This document shows, piece after piece, positions 33,244 to 44,680 of a DNA stretch of 64,000 nucleotides. Source of the stretch: Liolophura sinensis (lineage: Eukaryota > Mollusca > Polyplacophora > Chitonida > Chitonidae); contig NC_088302.1 of the NCBI RefSeq assembly GCF_032854445.1, forward strand, positions 52,482,046 through 52,546,045, given 5' to 3'. The notes beneath the pieces are model-generated. The model was not told where the DNA came from, ran no database searches, and saw only the letters and a program-made list of their open reading frames with translations. The translations under genes were made by a program, and so were the position numbers. Positions within the stretch are counted from its first letter, which is position 1; each line of letters begins with the position of its first letter.

Positions 33244-33563
33244 CTTGGATTTTCGATTGCACCATTCGGATGATTCCGACTATTTACGACAGTTTTTCTT
33301 TTCTTTTTTTTTTTAATTTATGATTTTTTTATCCTGATATAATTTTGTACCATAAAAATTGCGAAGTTGGTTGAACAGAACACACTGTTTGATAGAATCT
33401 TCTTTTGTAATAGTTTTAATTTTAATATCGGGCAAAGAATATTTTCGTACATTTCCGACTTTTTTCGCGGGAAAGACAACGCGTGATATCCCGCCAACTT
33501 GTTGTGCAAAGGCAAGATTTCTGCAATCCCAACTGTTTTTTCCACTTCTTCAAGACAGAAGCA
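33244..33563. promoter_or_regulatory. bidirectional TRIP4-PCLAF promoter with E2F-like sites
   Basis: The two start codons are 320 bp apart and point away from each other. The interval holds a palindromic E2F-type site TTTCGCGGGAAA (33463-33474) and a second TCCCGCCAA (33489-33497), both close to the PCLAF side. On the TRIP4 side the start codon lies in CCAAGATGGC (about 33239-33248 on the minus strand), the YY1-type start-codon element common in housekeeping genes. No TATA box was seen. PCLAF is an S-phase gene under E2F/DREAM control in vertebrates, so the sites fit its expected regulation. Transcription start sites are not known. Confidence 0.7.
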
Positions 33564-36500
33564 ATGGTGCGAACAAAGGCAGACGGTGCGGGTAGAAAAG
33601 GTACTGCGGCAAGGTTTTCAAGCTAAACAGAACAGAAAATGGGAAAATGAAACAGAATCGTTTATCTGCAAAACACATTACAACAACAGCGCCATGTTAT
33701 ACGAGGAGTAAACAAAGAGACGTATACGACAGCGCTATCTGCACGCCCTTCAGTCTGACCACAGTTGCGACGCTACTATAAATAGACAACGTCATGTTAA
33801 GGAATTATGAGAAATAGTTTGGTTGCTGTAAAGATTAGGTTGCAATGTTCACGTGTAGCGTTCTTCGTCACTACTTACGTCAAGGCAATCCTATTTCCCT
33901 GAATGAGACTGACTAGTCCGAGTACACTGAGTATTGGTTGAGGAATGTCTGGATGTGCCTAGGCCATCTAGATGCACTCAGTGTGCTAGTTAATATTCTG
34001 ACAGTCATTGTAACATTGAGTTCATTGCCTTCTCTCAAACAAATTGCTGCACATCTGCGCACTCCATCATGATGGGGCCGATTTCAATCAAGTCCACGCT
34101 AACACCCAAACTTACCAGCACTAAAATGCATGTTCTTTTTTATGCCTTTTTGGTTTGAATTATGACGATTGAAGTTGTTCTTACAAATGGCACAGGAAAT
34201 ATAATAGTTTTCTCGAAGATTTCAATGCTGAAACCTATTTGCATTACAAGCCCAGAAGTAGGTCATGTGACACTTCAGAATGGCGGTCTACAGCGAGTCA
34301 CCCAGTACTGCCAAAGTTCTAGCAGTCAGTGTGACCATAAGGCAGCCAGTGAATGAGTTCCATTGGTGTAGATTGTAAATTAAGAGGATAGTATTAGAGA
34401 TTCCACCAGAAAGAATTTTTACAATAGCACACTGAGCCCATGCAGATGGACTAGGATGCACCATTTTCATGGCTGCTCATCATACGCTCAGGTACCAACA
34501 ATGTTGTCTAAATGGTAGAACCCAGGTGGCGACCAGAACAACCTGTCCACTTACTTTTAGCTGGTCATATCCGCATAATAACATCTCCCCTTCCAGTTGC
34601 CACACAAAATTTTGTAACGATAATCCAATAAAGTGTCATTTCAAGCTTAAAAAGCCTATATACACAGGCCAAATTACAGGGAAAGCAATCTTAAAAAGTA
34701 CTGCATGTATTGACATAAGGGGGATCTTCCATCATCAATTCGCTGTGGGCATATTATGTACGGTAAATTACAAACTTATCACTTGTTGTATCGTGTACTA
34801 GAATCTAGTGTACTAGTAAACGTTGAGTTCAAGTCCAGCTCATGCTAGCTTCCTCTCTGGCCCTACGTGGGAAGGTCTGTCCGCAAGCTGCAGATGGTTG
34901 TGGGTCTCTCCCAGGCCTTGCCCGGTTTTCTCCCACCATAATGCTGGCCTCCGTCGTATAAGTGAAATATTCTTGAGTACGGCGTAAAACACCAATCATT
35001 ATCAAATAAATTAATAAAGTAAATGTTAGGGATGGCTTCTGAAAAAGCACTCTACCAGCTTGAAAGTGCTTGAAAAATACAATTCATTTTTAAGTACTTG
35101 AGAGTTCTTAAAAAGAGGCAAATACTCCTGGAAACTCCTTGAAAATCTTTGTCCCGAACTTAAATATTGTCTGCTGACTGCCGAGTCTGTATATCGGGAG
35201 TTTGCTGATAATTCTCCCATAATCAGGGCTTCCGCTGGCACTCGCCATTGTCGCAAATTTAGAACAGTTTTTTGAAATAGCGATAAAATTTGAAAAAATG
35301 CGAATGTTTTGGGGACAAATTTATTTACTTAAGAAAAAATACAAACATTATGCACAGTTTGTACGCTTTGCATTTATGTGAAGCATAATGACTTGATGGG
35401 GATGTTCCATCATTGATGATCTGTGTGCATGTTAATCACCCTGAATTGTTAAATTCATGACTTGAGTATTAACATTCATTAACTTGAGGATAACAGAGAC
35501 AATCTGCCTAAACCCTTGCAGGGTATTCATTTTCTTTAGAAACAGGAGGATATTTCAGAAAAGTTACAGAAATTAATTAAATATGGAATGTTTTTGTGTC
35601 AATTTTCAGCTGCTGGAGCAAAAGCCCCACGTAAAGCCTTGTCTAGTAGTGGCACGTCTAGCTCATCATCCTTGGCATCCCCAAAAGCAGGTAAGGCTTC
35701 ACTTTGCCCCTTCATTGTAAACCTTGCTGAGGTTACTTATGTATATTTCCATTTCCACTGATGAGTAGAGTATTGTGGTAACTCTCCAACAAAAGGTGCA
35801 ACGCAATTCATGATCGCCTAGTATCTTTTTTTAGAGTTGTACCTTTTGTTGAAGTTACCACAATACTTTACTTATGTATGTAAACCTTGTTTTAACTCCT
35901 TGACACACTCTGTGGGAAGAGTTTGACACGACCCTTGATACATCCATCCCTAATGAGGAGGCGACATATTTCTTAGTCCTGTGAGGTGCAGCTGGTGTGA
36001 AGCAGGACCCTGAGCCATTGTAGTGCAAAGTCATACATGATACAAAGTATCAGTTTCTATTGTAATGTACTATCTTTAATGTGACCTCCTCATCATGAGC
36101 TGGAAAAGGAACATTTGACATCAATAATATGACGTCAAGTCCTGCTGCTGGGTGTTTGACAGGTTCCCATACCCAATGAATTGTTGCAAGCAGTATTTCC
36201 TTCTGTCAAGCTAAATCTAAGTCTGGTTTCTCCAAATCACTAAGTCATTTGTACCTTACCTAGTTAAACTGTTTCCTCTCACTTCACAAGCTGCTATGAG
36301 TGGGTCATAGGTTTTAAAACTCCTTAATATCCCAGATCATTCTCTAATGTCTCTCATTTGTCTGTTTGTCTCTCTGTCGGCAACTTTACAGGAAAGTTAT
36401 GCAGGAATTCGGATGAAATTTTGTGCACGTCGGCTTTGGGCAAGGGATCTGTCCATTAAATTTTGGTGGTTATCTTGATCCAGGATTTTTTTTAAGATTG

Positions 36501-38421
36501 TTTACCATTGGTCGAAATGACTTAAATGCAGAGTTCTGTCCCATTGTGTGTAGAGTGGAAATTCAAACAATTAGCTGGAGAAGAGGTTTGTACTGTCTGG
36601 GCATGCAGTCCAGTTAGTAGCCGTAGTTAAAAAATAGAGATCAAGTTTTGATACTTGCTACCAATTATTTATCTGTACTTATCTGGCCAAGGGGTTGGCA
36701 TGCTAGCACAGTAGAATTACGAGGAGCCTCTCACCAATGCAGTCATGGAGTCCAGTTCATCCTGATTTCCTCTCTGGTCGTATGTGGGAAGGTCTGCGGG
36801 TGGTCAAGGTTTTTCCTTTAGCTCTGCTCAGTTTCCTCCTAACATAATGCTGGCTGCCATCGTAGAAATGAAATATTGTTGAGTATGGCGTTTTAAATGA
36901 AGCAAATAAATAAATCCCATTAATTGCCTTTGACAGGAAACAAATATGGTGGAGGTAATGTGGCATGTCCTAGACCGGTACCAGACTGGCAGAAAGGTAT
37001 ATCAAACTTCTTCCCGAAATCACCAATGGGAAAAGGGAAGGAGAACCAAGAGCCGGATATTGTGGAGATTGGAGAAGGCAGTGGAGTGGGATGGTAAGGT
37101 TCTTCTGTAAGGCTTACAACTGTAGTGTGCACGACATCTGCCGTGTACTTTCAGTTGTCAATTTGGGTGGATGATAGCAGGCAGACCAGGAAAAGTAGCC
37201 AGCTACACGACTTGAAATAAAATGGGACCTTTGGTCAAAGTTGGTGGTCTTATCTTTTTATCCCATCACATGCATTGGTGTCATCTTGAATAGTAGTCCT
37301 TCATTGGAAATGAACTGAAACAGGTGACGTCATATCCCCTAAGTATACAAGAGCAATACTTGTTTACTGTATTTCACTTTAAGTTTAGCATTTTTCATGA
37401 GGCAAATTTTGTTGATTTAATTCTTCCACCCTATAGGGCCACTTCAGAATTTTATTGTGAAGTTTGATTAATTTCAACTTATGTGTTGGTATCATTGTTA
37501 TATGTTTATGTGCTTCTCAAAGTGCATTTTTACATATCGCAATCAAAATTTAAGAAAAAAATTACATTGGGTCCTGAAATCCCAATGGAGCGCAGTTTGG
37601 CAAACAAGGCATCGGTCGGCTAGTAGAGATGCAAGTCCTTATGATTGCTAACAAAGGCTTGACAGCGTGGTAAGATGCTGTCTGGCAGATTTGTGGTATA
37701 TACAGATACATCATACATTATTTCCTGTGTAACACATCAGGGGGCCTCCGTGGCTCAGTTGGTTAGCGCGCTAGCGCAGCGCAATGACCCAGAAGTCTTT
37801 CACCAATGCGGTCGCTGTGAGTTCAAGTCCAGCTCATGCTGGCTTCCTCTCCGGCCGTACGTGGGAAGGTCTGCCAGCAACCTGCGGATGGTCATGGGTT
37901 TCCCCCGGGCTGTGCCCGGTTTCCTCCCACCAAAATGCTGGCCGTCGTCGTATAAGTGAAATATTCTTGAGTACGGCGTAAACACCAATCAAATAAATAA
38001 ATAAATAAATGTAACATCAATGGTTTTGCTGATTTTCAAAGCCGACATTTGTCTAGCATTATTTTACTGTATTTTTGTGACTTCTCTTGTAAGTCATGCA
38101 GCATGATTGATTGCAGTATTAAAATTTTGTTTCTCTGAACTGGAGGTCACCCTGTTGTCATAACTTCGTATGATCTTGAAACTTTTGTACTGGTACTTTA
38201 TAGTGATTTTGCATGTTTCTGTTATGTAGATATCAAATTTGTGATGTACGGGTGAAAGATGCAATTGGACGAGTGAAAGTTGTAAACTTCAGATATTTTA
38301 ACCATGGACAACTCTGTAAATGTTCAGTTTTTGTCTTGTTTTCCTCAGCAGTTCAGAAGGAAGCTCTTCATCATCCAGCATAGATCAAGGGGGGGACACT
38401 CAAGATGTTGAAGACGTTTGA
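33564..38421 (+). CDS. PCLAF: PCLAF (PAF15), PCNA clamp-associated factor, 4 coding exons
   Basis: Exons 33564-33600, 35610-35690, 36937-37093 and 38349-38421; phases agree, 348 nt, 115 residues (human 111). It begins MVRTKADGAGRK as human MVRTKAD. APRKAL (18-23) keeps the human RK.L element. Lysines 12 and 21 have the same nine-residue spacing as human K15 and K24, the ubiquitinated pair. PRPVPDWQKGISNFF carries the PIP box Q58-I61-F64-F65 (human WQKGIGEFF), and KEN (74-76) matches the APC/C degron. The tail is acidic and serine-rich. The protein binds the PCNA ring and is itself ubiquitinated to guide replication and lesion bypass in the nucleus. The last acceptor is a CAGCAG tandem (38346-38351), so one serine may be optional. 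Each intron holds a same-sense SINE. Confidence 0.92.
34822..35018 (+). repeat. SINE family A in PCLAF intron 1
   Basis: Begins at the tRNA B-box part (GTTGAGTTCAAGTCCAGCTC) and continues through GTGGGAAGGTCTG, ATAATGCTGGCC and TATAAGTGAAATATTCTTGA to an A-T tail. The A-box half is missing. Sense to PCLAF. Confidence 0.85.
35769..35867. repeat. foldback hairpin in PCLAF intron 2
   Basis: Left arm 35769-35802 (AGTATTGTGGTAACT, CAACAAAAGGTGCAAC) pairs with right arm 35836-35867 (GTTGTACCTTTTGTTG, AGTTACCACAATACT), leaving a 33-nt loop. About 30 of 32 arm positions pair. Its flanks share TGTAAACCTTG (about 35718 and 35880), so it may be a small foldback element. A precursor-microRNA-like transcript is possible but unsupported. 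Confidence 0.7.
36688..36915 (+). repeat. SINE family A in PCLAF intron 2, abutting the exon 3 acceptor
   Basis: Divergent but nearly full-length copy: GGTTGGCATGCTAGCACAG (A-box region), the B-box region near 36760, GTGGGAAGGTCTGCGGG, CATAATGCTGGCTG and the tail AAATAAATAAAT. The tail ends only about 21 bp before exon 3 (36937), so the acceptor region TAATTGCCTTTGACAG follows the SINE directly. Confidence 0.8.
37740..38010 (+). repeat. SINE family A, full-length reference copy, PCLAF intron 3
   Basis: The tRNA-like head has CGTGGCTCAGTTGGTTAGCG (A box) and GAGTTCAAGTCCAGC (B box). The body has GTACGTGGGAAGGTCTGCCA and TTCCTCCCACC, the 3' block TATAAGTGAAATATTCTTGA, ACGGCGTAAACACCAATC, and an AAATAAATAAAT tail. 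Flanks TGTAACACATCA and TGTAACATCA look like an imperfect target-site duplication. This is a SINE, not a tRNA gene: the head cannot form a full cloverleaf and it continues into the family body. Confidence 0.88.
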
Positions 38422-38732
38422 GACGTGAAGGATTTATCTCCCTTGATGATGTTTTTACACTGATGACAGTCCATGCAGAACTGATGGATTTGACATAGTC
38501 ATGCCAGACGAAACGTTTGCCGACCTTGACTGACGTGGTCAAAATTTGGCAAAGTGAAACTGTAAGCTGAACAGGGACAAATCAACTAGTTATGAACTGG
38601 TTTTGCCTTTGAAACTGTCATTTGCTACAACCACCAAATAAGAAAGATATTTTAACTTTGTACAAATTTTCATACATCATCATCATATCTCAGTATCATC
38701 TCTTTATATGTAAATTATCATTCCTGTATTGT

Positions 38733-38738
38733 AATAAA
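38733..38738 (+). terminator. PCLAF polyadenylation signal
   Basis: AATAAA 312 bp past the PCLAF stop codon in sense orientation, the first such hexamer in the 3' region that I noticed. Cleavage would follow shortly after. Confidence 0.6.
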
Positions 38739-39617
38739 GATGATAAAAATAAGTTGAGCCCTTGTGTCACTCAGTATCAGTCATTTCACTTTTTTAGAAG
38801 AGTTATTTTTGGACTACATGTAATTTTCCCAATTTTGAACGGACACCCAAAATCTCTAGCTTTTAGCACAAAATTGGCTTGTGACCTGTAATAAGATTAA
38901 GAGAAAAAGTCATTTTTATTTATTTTTTGTGGGGACTTGCATCTCTATTATTTTGCAGGACTTGCATCTCTATTATTATTTAAAAATAAATAATTTTTAT
39001 TTATTTTTATGAAGAATTATTCTTCATAATTGTCAATTATGAAATTGAGAGTTGAACATTGAAAAAATGTCTTTCTCGGCCTTTGACATCTAACGATCGA
39101 TCAGTCTTATTACACCATAGTGGTAGCTGAATGGGGAATGAGAAGTCTTTTGACATGTTCTAGGGATGTATTTATACAAGAACTTACTCAGAATTTACAA
39201 GTGCCAAGCGATATTTTAACATTGTTACATCGGAAATAACAATTTTAAAGTGATTTGAAATTTTGACGTGAAGGTGGAGAGAACATAAAAATTACATTAA
39301 GTTCAAAAGAAAATGCAAGAAAGTGTAAATGTGGTCTGCAATATTTTTTTTTGCAATTTTTTCTTTAAAGAGAAAGACATTTGAAAAGAATATATGTATG
39401 GTGAGTATTGGGGACCAGGTTTTTTGTGTAATAAATATATTTCCACTGGAATTTGGTCTTTCGGCTGACAAAGGTGCTCAAAATGGATTTTGATTATATA
39501 TATATATTTTTAATATATTCTTAAATATTATCATAATTCAGATTAAATGCAGATGTTTGGATATAAAGAACACATTTACATTCAAATATATTTATTAGAC
39601 GTGCATCACATGTATGA
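38739..39617. other. spacer between PCLAF and the LTR fossil
   Basis: Very AT-rich with no genes seen. Small palindromes lie near 39005-39045 (ATGAAGAATTATTCTTCAT, CATAATTGTCAATTATG), and there is a TA run at about 39495-39510. Confidence 0.5.
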
Positions 39618-39730
39618 TGTTGTGGGTTCTAATTATGGACAGGAACGCAACACAGAATGACTCGACTGGTACAGCTATATTGTTGCCAGTGTCGGTTACA
39701 TATATAATCGTAATCTGTAGGATGACAACA
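39618..39730 (-). repeat. LTR (3' end of the element)
   Basis: A 113-bp terminal repeat matching 43745-43857 at about 95 percent, with TG...CA ends. Unusually short for Ty3/gypsy elements but within the range known for the Mag group. Confidence 0.85.
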
Positions 39731-42700
39731 TTACATCCCTCCCAACATTTGGAAATAAAGCATGAGATCTTAGTCATCATAGATCTGCTATTATGCACAC
39801 GATATAAATCGAAATATCAAAATTAACTGTCCGTATAGTCAAGCTCTGACTCTTAGGCTTTGAAGAGCAATGAAATGTTAAGCACTTTATATGCTGTACT
39901 TGTTAATAATTAAAGGTACAAATAAAACAACTAAAAGTTCAAATTGTTCATTATTGGAGGGTATCAATCAGAAATGTCAATCACGAGGTTATATAGTCTC
40001 TGAAATGAACCGATGGCTGTCGTCTACGACTGGAAACTCATGGTTGCACTGATTCATCATGGCTGTGAGCGGGAGTGGCATCATCAGCAAGGTCGTCGTC
40101 ATCAAGGTCAATGTCACTGATGTGACTGTTGGTGGTAGTATCTGAACATGTATTATTAGATCTCAACACTTTCATAAATGATGAGTTTCTGGTGATGGAG
40201 TGATCTCCATGTTTAACGGTGATCATTGATCCTTTCACTGCGGTGACTTTATACGGGTTGGAGTTGAACAGAGGTTTAAGTTTACCCTTTTTCTGGTTGC
40301 GTAGAAGTACGATATCACCAACACGAATGGCTTAGCCTGTGCGTGAAGATCAACATAATACTTCATTCTCTATTTGGCGCCATCGTCTTTAACCTGGATG
40401 TCGCATTGAGAGACTGGTTGGGCAAGTTGTGGTAAAGTTGTGCGGTACGGTCTGTTGATTAGTGGTTCAGCAGGTGGTTTGTCAGTTGAGCTGTGGGGCG
40501 TTGCACGGTAACTCCTTAAGAATTTGTATAGTTCCTGTTTCCATGGCTTTCCTTCAGCTTCAGATGCACGCATGGCTTTCTGTAAGGTCTTGATGAACCT
40601 TTCTGCATCACCATTAGCTCTTGGCCAGTACGGCGTGATTCTCCGGTGTTTGATAGCTAGGTAATCGAGGAACTGGTGAAACTCTGTACTATTAAATGGA
40701 GGTCCACTGTCAGTTTTCAAAACTGATGGTATATCATGTGTGGCAAATATCTTGTCAAAGGCGGGAATGGTGATTCGTCATAGACAATCAGTAAGTAGTC
40801 TCCAGAGGGTAATGGTCCAACGAAATCTGCACAGACGTTTTCCCATGGTGCTTGCGGGAACACAGTCATCTTGAGCGGTTCTTGACGGGAAGAGTTTTCT
40901 AGGGTTACGGCCTGGCACGGGATACAGTTATGAATGGTTGTCTCCACGAGTTTATCGATACCAGGGAACCAAACCTTTTGATGAAGCAGTTTCTTTGTTT
41001 TGACAATACCTTGATGTCCAACGTGGGCGAGGTCGCACACTCGCTGTTGAAGGCAGGCTGGTATCACAATGTGGGAACCAAACAGGAGGATACTTCCCTC
41101 AGAGTTTACTGATAACTCAGTGTGCACTGTAGCAAAGGACTGAAGCTGTCTTGCTGTAGCGCTGTCAAGCTTTGCGTTAACATTTGGTCTGTAGGCAGAT
41201 TTCCATTTGCTTGGAGCATCTGGTGACTGAACAGGGTGTCTGGACAGAAAATCAGCTGGATTGTCATGTCCTGGGCGATATGTTACGTTGTACGAGTATC
41301 CTTGAAGCTCTGTTTGACTGTAGCGTTGTTCAACAGGAGTGAGGGATCGACTGGCATAGGAGATTGTCTTGGTGTGGGAAGAGCCTTTCTGAGTGAGTGC
41401 TGCTCCGAGTCCTACGTGACTTCCGTCAACTATGAGTTCATCAGGTTTTGATGGATCATAGTAGGCCATAACACTTTGTTCAGTTAGGGCAGCTTTTCGT
41501 GCAGTGGCTTCAACAAGGTCGCAAGATTGGGGATAAAGCGAGCGCAATATTGTACCATGCCGAGGAAGCTTTTAATTTCAGTTGCATTCGCAGGGCGGGT
41601 GGTGTTTTTGATGGCTTTCACTTTCTTTGGATCAGGAGAAAGACCATCCTTTGTGAACACATATCCGAAGAATTCAATCCTCGACTTGCTGAATTCACAT
41701 TTCTCACGGTTCAGAGTGAGGTTGAGTGCTCGTATGCGCAGTAAAGTTGCCTAAAGTCGTTGATCATGTTCTTGCTGGTCACGTCCATGGGGAAATACAT
41801 CATCACTAAGGTTAATAACACCAGGTAGTCCTTGAAGAGCCATTCTGATGTGGTTCTGGAAGACTTCGGCAGCTGAACACACCCCAAAGTTCAAGCGTTC
41901 GTATATGAAGAGGCCCACATGTGTAGAGAACGTTGTGAGGCTGCGGGATTCTGGGTGAAGTTCGATTTGGTGGTAACCAGCATTCAAGTCGAGTTTGGAG
42001 AATATCGTAGATTCATTCAGTTCAGATATGATATCATCCAGAGTGGGAGTTATGTGTCGTTCTCGCTGAATTGCTTCATTTGGTACGCGCATGTCAACAC
42101 AAATTCTGATCTGAGATGGGTTTTTAGGTTTCTCGACTACACGGATAGGGGACACCCATGGTGTGGGTACATCACCAACTGGTTTGATAATGTCAAGTTC
42201 AAGTAGTCGTTTGAGTTCTGCTGTCGTACGTTCACGCAGATTAAACGGGAGACGTCTGTGTTGGTGAGCGACGGGTTGTACGCTGCTGTCCACATCTAGT
42301 TTGGCTTGAACACCTTTCAATTTACCAAGTCCAGTAAAGCAATCCTTGTACTTAGACACGATTTCATTTGTAAGCGATGTAGGACAGTACTGTATTTCAC
42401 AAATACACTCTGTAATATTAAGAAGTCCAAGATCCACGCATGTGCTGTAGCTGAGTAGAGTGTCGAAATTTCCTGGTGTGATGTAGAAGGTTGTTTGCAC
42501 AGATTTATTTCCGGCTGTGACAGTTGCTGACAATTTACCTACTATTTCTAATGACTGGCTAGTGTTATAGGCAAATATCTGCAGTAATTTGTCCATATCA
42601 CGTGCAGGCTGTGGAGTAAGCTGTGTGAATGTTGTCTCACTCAACATGTTTACCTGTATCGATTACAGCTTGGAGTGTTTTTTTTTCGTTGACAGCGACA

Positions 42701-43744
42701 GTTACTATTGGTTGTTTTGTGAAAATTCCATCACTGTGACTGTATACGCTGAATACATATTCAGCATCTGAACTGGAGTCAGCAAGGTGTGCAGCGCTTC
42801 TGACTTGCTTGACAGATTCAAATTTGCCAGTGTCATGCTGTTGACGTATTTTCTGTCGGCAAACGGATTCAAAGTGATTAAATCTATTGCAAAATAGATA
42901 TGCCTTTCCCTTAGCTGGACAGGTTTTTCCTTCTGGGTGGGGATATGCATAGCCACAATATCTACAGTATTTACTGTGAGGCTTGTTGCTGGATAGTTTC
43001 GCATTTTTCCGAATGGATTTGCGGGCAGGGGTTGTTCTGTTTTGCTGTGACTTGTTTAATACAGTATTTACCGTCTCTGGGATAGGCTGATTGGGCTGTT
43101 CAATCGTCTTCGCCTGGCGTTCGGACTGTTCCATAGCTCTAGCTAGATTTAATATGTCCATCAATTTGAGGCCTGGATCACGCAGAATGCGTTGCCGAAT
43201 TCTGTTGGAGCTACATCATGGTATAAGCTGGCCTTTGATTTCTCTGTCTTGATCCGAGAATTCGCATGTAAGGGCTAACTGGCGCAGACGTGTAGCGTAC
43301 GTGTCCATTGTTTCACCTACGTTTTGCTTAGTGCTGCGAAATACGTATGTTTCATAGTCAATGTTTCGTCTGGGGTTGAAGTGAGCATTCAGTTTCTCTA
43401 GAGCTCCTTCTAGGATTAACAGGGCTCTTTGGCGCTTTTTATCCGCGATATCCATGGCAACTAGAAGATTTTGGAAACGTCGGACATATTTAGTCCATCG
43501 TTGAGCTATTGATGAAGGGTCACTGTGCACGTCGAACGAAGGGAATGTCGGCAGTGACTGGGCCATCGTCATGTTGTTGTTGCAGCCGCGTGTGCTGTGC
43601 GCCACAACAGCTGAGTGGAACAAAAGTGACGTAAAATTCACTGGTTTAGAGTGATTTTTCGGTAAAAAGTTAATTCCTGCGTGTTTTCTGAGTCACAAAA
43701 TGTCTTACTGATAACAATGTGTCCATTCTCATCGCCAAATATAA

Positions 43745-43857
43745 TGTTGTGGGTTCTAATTATGGACAGGAACGCAACACAGAATAACTCGGCTGGTAGA
43801 TCTATATTGTCGCCAGTGTCGGTTACATATAAAATCGTAATCTGTAGGATGACAACA
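43745..43857 (-). repeat. LTR (5' end of the element)
   Basis: Partner of 39618-39730. On the minus strand it begins TGTTGTCATCCTACAG and ends CCCACAACA, followed directly by the presumed primer-binding region. Confidence 0.85.
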
Positions 43858-44674
43858 TTACAACATGCTTATTTAAAACATTATTTATCAACAACGATAA
43901 ATACCAAAAGGTAGTCCCAAATACTTACCATACAAAAAATAGCCTTTTTTCCTGCCCTCAAAATTTGCGAAAAGAAATGCTAAAGACCATATTTGCAAAT
44001 AAGGTTTGACGCTCTTTATTATCTGATTTTGGCATTTTTATGGTTTCTTCTACTTTAAGTCTAAGAACGGTTTGTTACCCTGGGGCCAGGGGTTTAAATC
44101 AGGATTTAAAGTGTGTACCGTACACACTTTGGTATATAAACAAATTGGTGTTCTGGTGATCTTTTAAACATCTCTTCACACTACTGCCAGGTGTGGGGAA
44201 TTAATTGAATGAAAGATAGCCCAATTTATAACAGTATTGGAAATCAACCATCGTCTATAATGGTGTTACAGTTTTCCAGTCAGGAAACACTTTTAATCAT
44301 GCTTTCTGAAAGGCCAAAGATAACTTGGGAGGTATGATCATCGATGTGAGAAATACGTAAATTGTTACCGTTGCCGCAGCAAGAAAGACTGAACTTACGA
44401 TTGTTGTTCAACTCCATATTCAAGAGGATTTCACTTATACAATGGCAACCAGTTTTAAGAATGAAGGAAACGGGAGTAGCTTACAGCGGTTTCCGCTTCC
44501 TTTGTTTCTAGATTACATTAATTGGCCATGCGTATCAGAGCTCTTTCAGCAGGGGAACATGTAGTAGACAGAAAGTTATGGACCTCTCCATGAGGGAAGT
44601 AGAAATTCACTTAAACTCACTAGCACGACAAAGGGAAACAACTCAATACATTAGTAGTCAATATCCTTCGAAGC

Positions 44675-44680
44675 TTTATT
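44675..44680 (-). terminator. candidate CK1 gamma polyadenylation signal
   Basis: AATAAA on the minus strand (GACAATAAAGC), about 2.67 kb past the distal CK1 gamma stop, before a T/G-rich stretch. Other hexamers may exist within the interval, so this is only a candidate for the gene's end. Confidence 0.35.

Larger units (their letters stand above)
39618..43857 (-). mobile_element. Ty3/gypsy-type LTR retrotransposon fossil, Mag-like
   Basis: A 4.24-kb element in minus orientation bounded by two 113-bp direct repeats with TGTTG...CAACA ends. In element order it has a gag region with a zinc knuckle, protease, reverse transcriptase, RNase H and an integrase with an HHCC-type zinc-binding part and catalytic core. 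A purine-rich tract (GGGAGGGATG) precedes the 3' repeat, and TTTGGCGATGAGAATGG follows the 5' repeat, as in Mag-clade relatives. The two LTRs differ at about 6 of 113 positions, so insertion is fairly old but not ancient. It is broken, with several breaks across gag and pol. I saw no clear target-site duplication. It sits in the spacer between convergent genes. Confidence 0.88.

Noticed and set aside
37740-37840. a tRNA gene
   Set aside because: A- and B-box-like words are present, but they are the head of a SINE that continues into a conserved body and tail found in several other copies.
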